This document shows, piece by piece, positions 22,301-29,568 of a DNA stretch of 64,000 bases (positions are counted from its first letter, which is position 1; every line of letters starts with the position of its first letter). Origin of the DNA: Siphonodentalium dalli (lineage: Eukaryota > Mollusca > Scaphopoda > Gadilida > Siphonodentaliidae). The stretch is taken from NCBI GenBank assembly GCA_032622095.1, contig CP136061.1, forward strand, positions 62,745,127 through 62,809,126. Direction: 5' to 3'. The notes beneath the pieces were generated by a model. The model was not told the origin of the DNA and made no database searches. It saw nothing but the letters and a program-made list of their open reading frames with translations. Both the position numbers and the translations under genes were made by a program.

Positions 22301-25016
22301 TTCATCTTAAATTCGACCAAATGTGTTGACGTTTGATAAGAAGGGCAGGAATTCCCCGATTTGTTTATTTTCAATCGATGAGAAGCATGACGACCTGGAT
22401 CAGCTGATCGGTTCGGAGGTGTGCCAATCGTATTTTGCATGCTGTGAATACCCATTCACGCCTAAATTTGCAAACAATCCATATATAACATATACACAGT
22501 GTGTACACTTTGTTAGTTGCCAATTAATTCTCGACATTTCAATTAGAAAACATGAGATATCGATGCAAAAATCAAGACATAATCACATTATCTAGTTTGT
22601 GTTTTGTTGAATCTACTTTCGGTTATCGACATGTCGGCTATTGTTTTGGCTGTTCTCTTAACCGTGCGTGCCAGCCGATCGTCGTTTTTCGGGCGGTTCC
22701 GATTTCTTCCGAATATAATTCCATGACCTCCACGCGATGATTCGCGCCGAAAATGTGGTTGTATCTGAGAAGATTTCTTACTCTGACCGCAGTTTTCAAC
22801 AATTTAATACGGGGCGAATACCGCATCAATAATATGCAACCTTGGGGTTTTATTTCTAGTTTTTTATTACCTTTCTTATGGTATATCGGATACAGTTCTG
22901 TCTGACATGAAATATATACCCACCGGGAGTGAAGCTAATGACTTTAAATACATTAACTTGGTACTGTATGTTTCTTTTTCAACTTATTTGAAGTTATCCC
23001 AACAACAACTTTGATGTATCAAAATCAATTGCAAATAATAAATGTTGGACCATGAAAGATTACCAGTAATCTATGCACATGGTGATTTATTGATTACATA
23101 TATAGAGTTTAATACCTACATTTGTATCTGGGTGTTTAAGTTATATTTATACATGTGTATTTATTATTATTACATCAAAAGGACCACATCATAGCATAAT
23201 CAGTATAATTGCACATCTCATAATCCCTTCACATGTCATAATTACCATTAGGCATTATCATTTTTTTAGGCGGACGAGTTGTCCAGGGCGGGTTGTCACT
23301 AGGGTTGCCATGACTATGAGTTTTCATAATCGACTAATCACTAATCGACCGTTATAGTCGACGGTTAGTCGATTAATCGTTTATATATGTGGCCTATATT
23401 GAACCCAGGTAAAGACGTGATCAAATCGAAATTACAATGACTACATTACATCCAGTCTGAACACAGTTATAAACTGTCGGTCAGCAGGCTTATCATTCTG
23501 AGGCTCCCACCCGTCATCGGCCACCTAAACTCAAATTTACGCGGCAGGTAAACGCCCTCCTCATCGCTATTCCCGCGGACGAGAAATTTAAAACATATCT
23601 GTCCAGTCAATCAATGTTCCATGTGAACATGCATCGCGGTCATGGTGCCAAATGAATGCATGCGGAATTGTCGCAAACTTATTGAAAACGGACTATAGTT
23701 AGTTAGTTAGTTTTGCAGAAAATGCCATTATGTACCGATTGCGTCACCTGACATATTATAGCACTTAATTTTTATTTCGCGGGTTTCGGTGTGTGTGCGC
23801 GCTGCCTGTTGCTGTACTTTTAGTTTTGTTATTCAAAGTGCGCGCAACGCATCGTGCAGCAGGGTGGGGGTATATACTTTACCAAGTTGGAGAATGTAAT
23901 GTATGTAGCACTAATAAGTGATGACACCAACTTGTTATTGATTAACTGTCTAGTAACACTGAACATTCATGTCCCGCGAACTTTGTGAGTTTGTCAATTA
24001 TTATCAATAATGGTGAACGTTTTACAGTATGAAATTTGAAAAAAAAATATATATAGATACAGTCCCATGCATGTCGTCCATTTTGGATATGATGATCGCT
24101 AATTGCAGATCCATAGGAAGATACGTTTACAGTTAAATATAATATATAAACAATGGCAAGCCTGTAACACGACATCAAAGGCACACCGAACTCTTTGAAT
24201 ATGAGCGCCAAACGTCGGCTGTGTTATCAAATTAAGGAAGCTGTTAACTTTTACTTCCAGGAATGGCATTTGCGCATAGTACTGCTTAAATACACAACCA
24301 TACTCCCCCCCAAGTTTTGGCGATTAGTCTACGAATGTAAATAACCGTCGACTACCACACCTGCCGAAGGTTAGTCGATTAATCGTAATAATCGTGGCAA
24401 GCCTAGAACTTTGTCACACAGAGAAATGGGCAGGTTGACTCAGGGGTGGGTAGTTACGGACCCGGGGAGCAGCGAAGTCCACAACCAAAGCACTAATAAA
24501 GGTCTTCCGAGCTTGATCGGCATCCGGAGCTCATTACGTACCTGTGCCTGAACTTGCTGAGGGACATGGTCACGATGGTGATTCCCAAGACTGTTTCACT
24601 TTCACTTTTCAGTGTTTGTACTAGTAGTAGTAAACAGAGTCAGAGACAAGTGGCCCTTTCTGGAATTCTTCAATTTCTTGTTTTTCGATATTAATGATAT
24701 GGGGAAGACTTATGATATAATAAAATAAGACGAACGGTGTGATTTAAACTGACGGTGTGAAGTAAGTATATTAAATATAGCGCCGTCTGGTGTAAAAAAT
24801 AATAATAGTAAAAATAGCCCATCCCCAAAAACATCCGGAAAATAAATGATTCAAACTCATTTAGATCTGATGTATAACAGACTAAATAGACTGTTCATAT
24901 CAAGATCGTAGATATTTTGATTGTTCTGGTATACATACAGCTAAATCGTGTCTTCTGCGAACGAGTTCATTCAATTCTTCTCTAGAATTAACTGTGACAG
25001 TATTCTTAGCCGCCAT
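4357..25016 (-). CDS. MEAF6: MEAF6/Eaf6-like histone acetyltransferase subunit (gene span)
   Basis: Six coding exons join in phase: 25016-24939, 14303-14188, 9183-9096, 8216-8180, 5053-4864 and 4396-4357. Every junction has AG/GT sites. About 183 residues are readable. Residues 1-26 form the basic/acidic N-terminus, followed by the conserved coiled-coil block with [15 protein letters not shown] and [11 protein letters not shown], then [16 protein letters not shown] Ser/Thr/Asn/Pro-rich linker and a Lys-rich tail complete the readable part. Eaf6 family proteins are small nuclear scaffold subunits shared by NuA4/TIP60 and MOZ/MORF/HBO1 acetyltransferase complexes. Known relatives have roughly 190-200 residues, so only a short last exon is missing; it was not found and may lie left of 4357 or outside the window. 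Introns of 0.5-10.6 kb are packed with transposons. Identification is by recognition of the conserved core, not by a search. Confidence 0.93.
4397..4863 (-). other. MEAF6 intron 5
   Basis: A short intron of 467 bases with clean GT/AG ends (gtcaga ... ctccag). It has no recognised repeat. Open frames across it on both strands are chance. Confidence 0.6.
4864..5053 (-). CDS. MEAF6: MEAF6 exon 5 (Ser/Thr/Asn-rich linker)
   Basis: The acceptor cttacttacag precedes GTGATTCACC, and the donor is CACAG then GTCAGA. The exon encodes a low-complexity linker ([11 protein letters not shown], then a run rich in T, N, S, P) ending in the basic stretch [11 protein letters not shown]. Without the donor, a stop comes after RSEQ, so a shorter alternative C-terminus is possible. 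In known homologues this part is also poorly conserved, polar, and ends basic. Confidence 0.82.
5054..5428 (-). other. MEAF6 intron 4, left part
   Basis: Ordinary intronic DNA. A 'caaatttca...gtggatgaaagg...acggacggacag' tract at 5190-5290 resembles the protomicrosatellite tails of other repeats here. From about 5371 it matches the left half of a shorter sequence at 12.82 kb that lacks the next element. Confidence 0.5.
5429..7913. mobile_element. Satellite-cored non-autonomous element with 'tagctcaactta' ends
   Basis: The left end reads AAAGTGTCAATGACACTGTAG followed by CTCAACTTAGG. The right end reads AAAAGTAAGTTGAGCTAAAA, so TAGCTCAACTTA is inverted at both ends. ATGA flanks both sides and may be the target duplication. 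From about 5750 the interior is about a dozen units of roughly 154-166 bases, two variants alternating, each with 'ggcggccatgttttttggccgaa' and 'catgacaaatttcatgatgatcagac'-like blocks. Near the right end is an ACGGACACACGGACGACGG tract. The build of satellite core plus protomicrosatellite is known from molluscan pearl/HINE elements. Frames inside are artefacts. Confidence 0.8.
8180..8216 (-). CDS. MEAF6: MEAF6 exon 4 (37 nt microexon)
   Basis: The acceptor tcttttag precedes GCTGTTAGCGG; the donor is AGAC then GTGAGT. It reads [12 protein letters not shown] plus one base, which combines with GT of the next exon to give arginine. AVS-(G/A)-(V/L)-A directly after the SSVTSS block is what the family shows. 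The phase match on both sides makes this tiny exon convincing despite its length. Confidence 0.85.
8217..9095 (-). other. MEAF6 intron 3
   Basis: Intron with good ends (gtaagt ... tcttttag). No repeat family that I recognise is visible; the sequence is plain AT-rich DNA. Confidence 0.6.
9096..9183 (-). CDS. MEAF6: MEAF6 exon 3 (conserved core)
   Basis: Acceptor aattgacag precedes AAACACAAATAGC; the donor is GTG then GTAAGT. After completing a lysine codon it reads [14 protein letters not shown], then [15 protein letters not shown]. This is the most diagnostic segment of the Eaf6 family. Frame and phase agree with exon 2 (two bases carried over) and exon 4 (phase 0). Confidence 0.95.
9184..9984 (-). 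other. MEAF6 intron 2, right part of exon 3
   Basis: Intronic DNA with short 'tacatgtacatgtacatg' runs at 9300-9320 and 9520-9545. No gene or element boundary is seen. The open frame at 9560-9763 has no splice context and no recognisable motif. Confidence 0.5.
9985..10052. repeat. Fold-back MITE fragment (GAGGTCCCC family)
   Basis: A left half-copy: 'aagtctgaatttagggtgtctgacattt' followed by GAAGAATGAGGTCCCCAGC. The inverted right arm is absent. Confidence 0.55.
10142..12238. repeat. 2.1 kb interspersed repeat, copy A
   Basis: It starts AACGAGAGGCCGATCACGAT and ends with an ACGGACAGACGGACGG tract followed by 'catggtatgggtacacata'. The same order of blocks recurs at 14593-16629 with clear divergence and indels. 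Internally it carries degenerate subrepeats, for example 'aaccgatcgataccaaaaactatacaggtgagg'-like blocks spaced 100-150 bases apart. The protomicrosatellite tail and diverged tandem blocks resemble other non-autonomous molluscan repeats. No coding frame. Confidence 0.75.
12239..12810 (-). other. MEAF6 intron 2, unassigned segment
   Basis: AT-rich DNA without a recognised repeat or gene. It separates the first 2.1 kb repeat from the site matching the flanks of the 5.4-7.9 kb element. Confidence 0.5.
12811..12955. repeat. Empty-site paralogue of the 5.4-7.9 kb insertion
   Basis: The sequence 'gggacaaagcatttacgtatt..acagactgcctaatcaacaaat' matches the DNA just left of 5429. It continues directly into 'tacataaccagtgtatagatta', which matches the DNA just right of 7913. 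So this copy lacks the satellite-cored element and shows that the element went into an older repeat. Confidence 0.7.
13130..13203. repeat. Fold-back MITE fragment (GAGGTCCCC family)
   Basis: A right half-copy: 'gcgggctagcatcaccaaactc' followed by CCCTGGGGACCTCATTCTGC and 'ttaggcctc'. Confidence 0.6.
13360..13498. repeat. Fold-back MITE, well preserved copy
   Basis: The arms are GACTGAGGTCCCCAGAGGGT and CACCCTCTGGGGACCTCATT, separated by the core 'gctagcccgctgtgcaggatagc'. The outer flanks 'cctcagcag' and 'cagacacactatttccaggctt' belong to the longer family unit. This is one of the clearest hairpins of the family. Confidence 0.75.
13725..13853. repeat. Fold-back MITE, well preserved copy
   Basis: It reads 'cctgaatttagtgtctgacatt', then GCAGAATGAGGTCCCCAGAG, the core with 'gcgggctagcatcacc', and the inverted arm CTCTGGGGACCTCATTCTGC, ending 'ttaggcctcatg'. 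This copy shows the complete order of blocks found only in part elsewhere. Confidence 0.75.
13967..14047. mobile_element. hAT-like terminus fragment
   Basis: On the minus strand it begins TTAGTGTTGAAACGATTAGTC followed by AATTAATCATGG, like the right edge of the remnant at 4.2 kb. No opposite end is visible before exon 2 of MEAF6. Confidence 0.35.
14188..14303 (-). CDS. MEAF6: MEAF6 exon 2 (coiled-coil core)
   Basis: Acceptor atctttgtag precedes GAAACCCTGGC; the donor is ACCAA then GTACGT. It begins in phase 0 and reads [20 protein letters not shown], then [18 protein letters not shown] and two bases of the next lysine codon. The block matches Eaf6/MEAF6 almost residue for residue as I know the family, and it is predicted to be helical and to mediate complex assembly. 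Confidence 0.96.
14392..14550. mobile_element. pogo/Tigger-type terminus fragment
   Basis: ACAGTAAAACCTCTCAAAAC followed by CGAACACC is a familiar terminal sequence of pogo/Tigger elements. A nearby inverted 'gaggtgttcggttt' makes a small hairpin. No full inverted end closing the element was seen, so this is probably a single-ended remnant. Confidence 0.5.
14593..16629. repeat. 2.1 kb interspersed repeat, copy B
   Basis: A direct copy of the repeat at 10142-12238. It starts AACGAGAGGCCGTTCATGAT, carries 'tatacaggtgaggagtgtgtcatcata' blocks, and ends 'gacggacggacgactaatggttgatccgg' and 'catggtatgggtacacata'. It differs from copy A by many substitutions and by indels in the middle. Both copies lie in MEAF6 introns in the same orientation. 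Confidence 0.75.
16630..19755 (-). other. MEAF6 intron 1, mostly unassigned
   Basis: Long intronic stretch. At about 16798 it contains the left tip of the satellite-cored family ('gaaagtgtcaatgacactgtagctcaa') without its core. At 16911 and 18930 there are distant inverted pieces around 'cttcgtttctggtaac' and 'gttaccggaaacgaag', which may be the ends of a further 2 kb element. Poly-T runs occur at 16973 and 18150. No gene is recognised; small ORFs near 17.2, 18.3 and 19.0 kb have no supporting context. Confidence 0.45.
19756..20189. repeat. CTTAAG palindrome array, TTACGCTTAAGCGTAA type
   Basis: Short imperfect palindromes (gcttaagcgtaat, acacttaagc, ttacgcttaagtgtaaa) are spaced every 15-30 bases by AT spacers. 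The array opens with ATAATGGAAAGCCTTTTTCAC, and at 20053 a second TA-led terminus appears (TACGAGAAGCCGTTTTCAC). Both resemble the ends of the better delimited elements at 20.19 and 37.32 kb. The right partners of these two termini are uncertain. Confidence 0.65.
20190..21027. mobile_element. TIR element filled with GCGCTTAAGCGC palindromes
   Basis: The left end is TATGGGAGGCCCTTTTCACA followed by TTTATTATTTATTTGCGCTTAAG. The right end (20980-21027) is its inverse over about 45 bases with a single visible difference, and TA borders both sides. Both flanking arms hold perfect palindromes of the form ATTTGCGCTTAAGCGCAAAT. The centre (20390-20880) is a two-copy diverged tandem with 'atatcagcatc(c/t)ctgtccc' and 'catttccatgg(c/t)cataaa'. 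It has no transposase. The terminal repeats and the palindromes are seen directly; its being a transposon is inferred. Confidence 0.8.
21028..21460. repeat. Outer palindrome array of the CTTAAG cluster
   Basis: Continues the 19.8 kb array on the other side of the embedded element. It has 'gcgcttgagcgc' and 'gcgcttaagcgtaaat' units and a terminus-like GAAAAGGCTGTCTCCCATGC at 21134. The segment 'ctaactccaactgatttcctc..gattgagtccatctcat' (minus strand, 21220-21285) is an inverted relative of 20346-20410. The whole cluster is therefore nested and partly mirror-symmetric. Confidence 0.6.
21461..21822. mobile_element. Small TIR element, TGGGGAGCC ends, CTTAAG units
   Basis: The left end TATATGGGGAGCCAAATTAA continues CATTTAATAAATAATAGAGC. 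The inverse lies at the right (ends GGCTTCCTCCCATA), over about 45 bases. TA borders both ends. Inside are about ten units of the type TTGCACTTAAGCGCAATAAGG and a run of about twenty G at 21757-21776. It has no coding capacity. Confidence 0.75.
21823..23298 (-). other. MEAF6 intron 1, mostly unassigned
   Basis: The first 120 bases carry the last CTTAAG palindromes (gcttaagcataaataatttatgcttaag). The rest is ordinary AT-rich DNA with a small hairpin near 22170-22225 (gatcgatct/agatcgatc). No gene is recognised; the frames at 22.3-22.8 kb lack splice context. Confidence 0.45.
23299..24406. mobile_element. hAT-like non-autonomous element
   Basis: The left end is CTAGGGTTGCCATGACTATG, and the right end inverts to CTAGGCTTGCCACGATTATT. 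Both are followed internally by inverted 'cgattaatcgactaa' and 'agtcgacggttat' blocks. Ends of the type (T/C)AGxGTTGCCA with subterminal 'attaatcg' are familiar in hAT elements. An exact 8-base target duplication could not be confirmed. Interior frames have no transposase motifs. Confidence 0.6.
24407..24938 (-). other. MEAF6 intron 1, start
   Basis: Intron 1 begins at the GTATGT donor just left of exon 1. No repeat boundary or regulatory motif could be defended from sequence alone. Confidence 0.5.
24939..25016 (-). CDS. MEAF6: MEAF6 exon 1 with start codon
   Basis: ATG lies in a favourable context (GTAAAATGGCGG, A at -3, G at +4) and reads [19 protein letters not shown], then RRRHDLA before the GTATGT donor. 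Known homologues open with a short variable head followed by (R/E)EL-x-ELV-(K/R)-(R/K)-(K/R), which is what appears here. An in-frame ATG further upstream would add residues derived partly from the adjacent retroelement side, so the MAAKN start is preferred. Confidence 0.88.
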
Positions 25017-25072
25017 TTTACTGTGTTTACTAATGTTTCGTACTATATGTATTTCGTACCAAAAACAGCTAA
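25017..25072 (-). promoter_or_regulatory. MEAF6 5' leader and likely proximal promoter
   Basis: Only about 55 bases separate the MEAF6 ATG from retrotransposon coding sequence on the other strand. Any 5' UTR or promoter beyond this must lie in or past the retroelement, unless an upstream non-coding exon exists. No TATA box or initiator was convincing. The assignment is positional only. Confidence 0.3.
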
Positions 25073-25654
25073 GTAAAGACCTCCAATCAGCCTGAAATAA
25101 TTTATCCACCACTTAACATTAACGGTGCTGACATGCCAACAGTTGAGAGCACTTCGCATATGGGTATCACAAGAACATGGAATAATCAATCCCAGACAGC
25201 AGTGGATGAGAATATAAAGAGGGCTACAAAAGCTGCATATGCACTGATGGGAGCAGGTCTCCATGGTGAAAATGGTGTCGATCCAATAACAGCCTTTGCT
25301 CTGTTCAACACATACATATCTCCACTCTATTCTTATGGACTTGAGGTTATATTACCATCGGGTACACAGCTGGAGAAACTGGAGTTACGTCAGAGACGAC
25401 TCGCACGACAACTGCTATCTCTACCGAATATTGCTGCAAAACCAGCTATCTACATTATAAGTTATCAGGACTATATATATACTACCTATCGAAGCTATCA
25501 TTCACAAGAAAGCAATTGGATTATTCACCAACATATGCCGACTTCCTGAGAAATCCTGCGAACGACAGTTGGCACAAAGACAACTTGACAGTAAATCACC
25601 AACCAGTCATAGCTGGTTTATCGCCATCAAAGAATTGCTTCTTATGTACAACTA
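25073..25654 (+). pseudogene. Non-LTR retrotransposon reverse transcriptase fragment
   Basis: Decayed coding DNA for the region just after the catalytic reverse-transcriptase core. It reads NINGADMPTVESTSHMGITR, then ALMGAGLHGENGVDP, YISPLYSYGLEVILPSG and LRQRRLARQLLSLPN. These are familiar motifs of the post-RT 'thumb' region of RTE/CR1-like endonuclease-retrotransposon proteins. A frame break near 25530 shifts the continuation (ADFLRNPANDSWHKDN). The frame ends where the TGGAACG terminus of the 21-bp satellite starts. Neither the YxDD core nor the endonuclease is present. Confidence 0.8.
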
Positions 25655-26800
25655 TGGAACGCCATAGCTGCCTTATATTGGCGATTGTCATTATATGTAG
25701 ATACTTTGCCATTATATGCAGATACTTTGTCATTATATGCAGATAGTATGTCACTATATGTAGATACGTTGTCATTATATGCAGATATTTCGTCTTTATA
25801 TGCAGATAATGTGTCATTATATGTAGATACTTTGTCATTATATGCACATACTTTGTCATTATATGCAGATATTTTGTCATTATATGTAGATACTTTGTCT
25901 TTATATGCAGATACTTTGTTAATATATGCAGATACTTTGTCATTATATGCAGATATTTCGTCTTTATATGCACATACTTTGTCTTTATATGCAGATACTT
26001 TGTTAATATATGCAGATACTTTGTCATTATATGCAGATATTTTGTCATTATATGCCGATATTTTATCATTATATGGAGATACTTTGTCATTATATGTACA
26101 TACTTTGTCTTTATATGCAGATACTTTGTTAATATATGCAGATACTTTGTCATTATATGCAGATATTTTGTCATTATATGCCGATATTTTATCATTATAT
26201 GGAGATACTTTGTCATTATATGTACATACTTTGTCTTTATATGCAGATACTTTGTTAATATATGCAGATACTTTGTCATTATATGCAGATATTTTGTCAT
26301 TATATGCCGATATTTTATCATTATATGGAGATACTTTGTCATTATATGTACATACTTTGTCTTTATATGCAGATACTTTGTTAATATATGCGCATACTGT
26401 GTTAATATATGCAGATACTTTGTCATTATATGCAGATATTTTGTCATTATATGTAGATACTTTGTCCTTATATGCAGATACTTTGTTAATATATGCAGAT
26501 ACTTTGTCTTTATATGCAGATACTTTGTTAATATATGCACATACTTTGTCTTTATATGTGGATATTTTGTCATTATATGTAGATACTTTGTCTTTATATA
26601 CAGATACTTGGTCTTTATATGCAGATACTTTGTTAATATATGCAGATACTTTGTCTTCATATGCAGATACTTTGTCGTTATATGCAGATATTTTGTCATT
26701 ATATGTAGATACTTTGTCATTATATGCAGATATTTCGTCTTTATATGCAGATACTGTGTCATTATATGCACATACTTTGTCATTATATGCACATACTTTG
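25653..26800. repeat. 21-bp minisatellite array, element 1
   Basis: After TA-TGGAACGCCATAGCTGCC comes about 1.1 kb of a 21-base unit (TGTCATTATATGCAGATACTT and variants). Because 21 is divisible by three and the unit lacks stops in several frames, frames of about 400 codons appear on both strands, with heptads LSLYADT, KYLHIMT and KVSAYND. They are by-products, not genes. A 126-base higher-order unit (six monomers) repeats three times at 26054, 26180 and 26306. The array ends abruptly at 26800 without the expected inverted TGGAACG end. Confidence 0.9.
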
Positions 26801-27010
26801 CGAAGAACCAACATTATTTCCGAAGAACCCTTTTGGTTCCACACTGGTGAACCCAGGGTTCGGAAGGATTTGGTTCTGAGATTTTTATGCTGAAAAACCC
26901 TTTCTTCGCAAAGAACCCTTTTGGTTGCGCTTCACACCATGAAGAACCCCGTTGCTTCTTCGTGGGTTCCACCCTGGGGACAAATGTCATTTGTAGAGTA
27001 AAAGACATTG
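26801..27010. repeat. AAGAACCC hairpin-rich repeat
   Basis: A block rich in 'gaagaacccttttggttcc' and its partial inverses ('ggttccacc', 'gggttcgg', 'gaaccccgttgcttcttcg'). It can fold on itself and adjoins the truncated side of the 21-bp array, so it may be the element that cut the array. Its class is unknown. Confidence 0.45.
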
Positions 27011-27083
27011 CTACTCTCTGAACTATTCCGTTAATCACTAAACTAATATGCAGTAAAGTTGCACTGACTGTACATGTATGTGA

Positions 27084-27349
27084 TTATTGCAGGCCACAGT
27101 AATTATTAAAGAACGCATAATCAAAGTAGGAGAACAACTTCTCTTCATCAGGCATCAGTACTTCATGACTTGGTCTCGGAAGACTGAGACGGTTTATACA
27201 GGTACTAGCTGTAGGGATGAAATTGTTATCGGAATCAGCTGGGAAAAACACTATGCTTGGTTTTAAAGTGAAGCCTAGAGGTGGCTCATCTTCGCAGCCA
27301 GTAACGAATCGCAGGATGTCATTCAATGCAACACCTCTTGTTCGGCCAC
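27084..27349 (-). CDS. HECT E3 ubiquitin ligase, last exon (G2E3-like)
   Basis: A minus-strand exon begins after the acceptor tttgtttcag and ends in TAA. It reads GRTRGVALNDILRFVTGCED, then PPLGF, TASTCINRLSLPRPSHE, LFSYFDYAFFNNYCGLQ and stop. This is the end of a HECT C-lobe. The cysteine in TASTC is, by family knowledge, the residue that carries ubiquitin as a thioester. The pattern resembles G2/M-phase-specific E3 ligase-like proteins, which are numerous in molluscs. Upstream exons on the minus strand (above 27349) were not found, so this may be an isolated retained exon or the 3' end of a gene with long introns. Confidence 0.8.
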
Positions 27350-28320
27350 CTGAAACAAAAAGTAATATTATTGTACTTTGTCTCACAAATTATAGAATGA
27401 TTATGAATTTTACAATTACATGTATTACCAAATTGTACCACAGGTTAGAAAAACAAAATGCCGGTATTCTAAGGCTAAAATGGCCATAACTAATATTCAA
27501 AATTGTCTGACCACACCCAAATTCAAACTTGGCCTTCATTTCCAGCTATGTGACCGTTTTATACGTCGAGCCAGACACGGGTCGCGCCAGCCTAATTAGT
27601 GTGAAAATGACAAAGTCCAAGATAGCGCAACTGGAGCACGACGTATCAAACCAACTGGCACGTCAGAATTTCTCTGGCACGACCCGACGTGCTACACGTC
27701 TGGTACCGACGTGCTACACATCTGGGACTCGATGCTGTTTTATGCATAAATCAATCAATCAATCAATCTAGTTTATCATATCTTCACGAAGATAGATGTT
27801 TTAAAGATATGTCCAGGTGTTCCTCTTCTGTTCTGGTGTTATAATTATACTGGCTAATCATTTTCAGTTTAAAAGAATTGATGTTATGATGTATATCAGC
27901 TATATATGTGCCCGACACAGCGAGATTTTGAGTTGTTTGTGTTAGGCGATGAGTCTGTTCTAAAAAATGAAAGAAACCCTCTGTATCGGGCAGATATACT
28001 CTTGTCAGATGTCAATATTGGAGGATCCTGCAAAGTCATGTGCTACGGACTGCGTTTTCCATTATCTCAGAAGTAACCATATTTTACTGCACACTGTGAC
28101 CATTATTTTTGAACAGGCCTGCTCTACATTTCCATATCTCTTGGCAATTGTAACTGTTTTGTGGAAACTATATTGGATGGGACAGACTCAATCGTGTTAT
28201 AATATATACATGAGCCATTCTAATATGAAATCCTCTGACGATTCAAGGTCCCTCAGTTTGAATGAATATATGTATCTCTTAAATAGATTGATATAAATAT
28301 ATGTTAATGCTTTCTTCTAT
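27350..28320. other. Unassigned, upstream of the HECT exon
   Basis: Contains 'atcaatcaatcaatcaatc' at 27750 next to a segment with repeated 'cgacgtgctaca(c/t)' at 27680-27725, possibly a small SINE-like or tandem repeat. No further HECT exon could be recognised. Confidence 0.4.
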
Positions 28321-28329
28321 GTATCTGTG

Positions 28330-29500
28330 TTGCTATAGGAATGCCCTGATTTCCATCCCCATATAAATGAAAATTTATATATAGAAAACAGACAGATATT
28401 CGCAAAATTTCGATTCATTGTATCATTTGAGACGAAATTGTATATATGAGTTTGATGGTAATTGGCACTAAACATATTTTCATAAGTTTTTGGTGACCCT
28501 CCCGTCCCTATTTCGGCTGAAGCGGCGCCACTTTTGACATAATTAAACCACACACTTAGACTTATTATAGAGATTAATATATATATATATAATTTATGGC
28601 GAGTATACAAATTCGTGTCAAATTTAGGGCTACCATTGCTTATATCTCACCCAAAATGCACCAATTTGGCGCATTTAAACCACACGATTAGATTATTCGT
28701 ATCACGGGGAAGAATATGTATCAATCAGGTGGAAATCGGCGCTAAACATATTGTTTATCAATGTTTGTCACCCTCTCATCCTCTAGGCACCCCTGACTCG
28801 AATGGCCCCACTTTTGACATCTTTAAACCACACGCTTAGACTCCTGATATCATGGAGATTATTATTTGTAAGATTGGTGCTAATCCGCGACTAAACAAAT
28901 TTTTATCAAATTTAGTGCCCACCCCACCCCCATCTCTCACCAAAACAGCACCAATATGACGTCTTTAAAATCACACGATTAGATTCCTCATATAATGTAT
29001 AAGAATGTGTATCAATTTGGTGGAAATTGGCGCTAAAAATATTGTGTATCAATTTTGGTGCCCCTCTCCCTTTCAGTGCACCCCTGACTCGAATAATGAC
29101 ACTTTTGACACCTTTAAGCCACACCATTAGACACCTCATACCATGGGGATGAATTTGTATAAGTTTCATGGCAATCAGGGACTAAACCAAATCTTATCAG
29201 AGTTAGTACCCACCCAAAGCCCCCCCCCCACCAAATATCTCATCCCAACGACACTAATTTGGCGTCTTTAAATCACACAATAAGATTCCTTGTATCATGG
29301 AGAAGATCTGAGAAGAATGTGCATCAATTTGGTGGAATTCGGCGCTTAAATTATTTTTGATCAATTTTGGTGCCCCTCTCCCTTTCCGGGCATCCCTGAC
29401 GCGAACGGCACGACTTTTGACATATTTACATCACACCATTAGATTCTTTGTATTGCTATAGAATGCAGACAGACAGACAGACATGGTCAAATATAGATAT
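28330..29500. repeat. Degenerate tandem block, about 280-310 bp period
   Basis: Four units each contain '(c/a)acttttgacat..ttaaaccacac..ttagac' (near 28531, 28811, 29101 and 29411). A related half-unit has 'gtatcaat(t/c)(t/a)ggtggaaatcggcgctaaa'. The block ends with GACAGACAGACAGACATGG, the protomicrosatellite tail seen in other repeats here, so it is probably one non-autonomous element with a tandem core. No coding signal. Confidence 0.65.
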
Positions 29501-29568
29501 AGATGCTTTAATATCTCAAATTATAACATTGCATTATATACGGGTTTCTCCCCCCCTCTCTCTCTCTC

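Noticed and set aside
25596-26893. 400-codon open frames on both strands
   Set aside because: They are produced by the 21-base tandem repeat, open in several frames at once. No start context, splice site or non-repeat sequence supports a protein.
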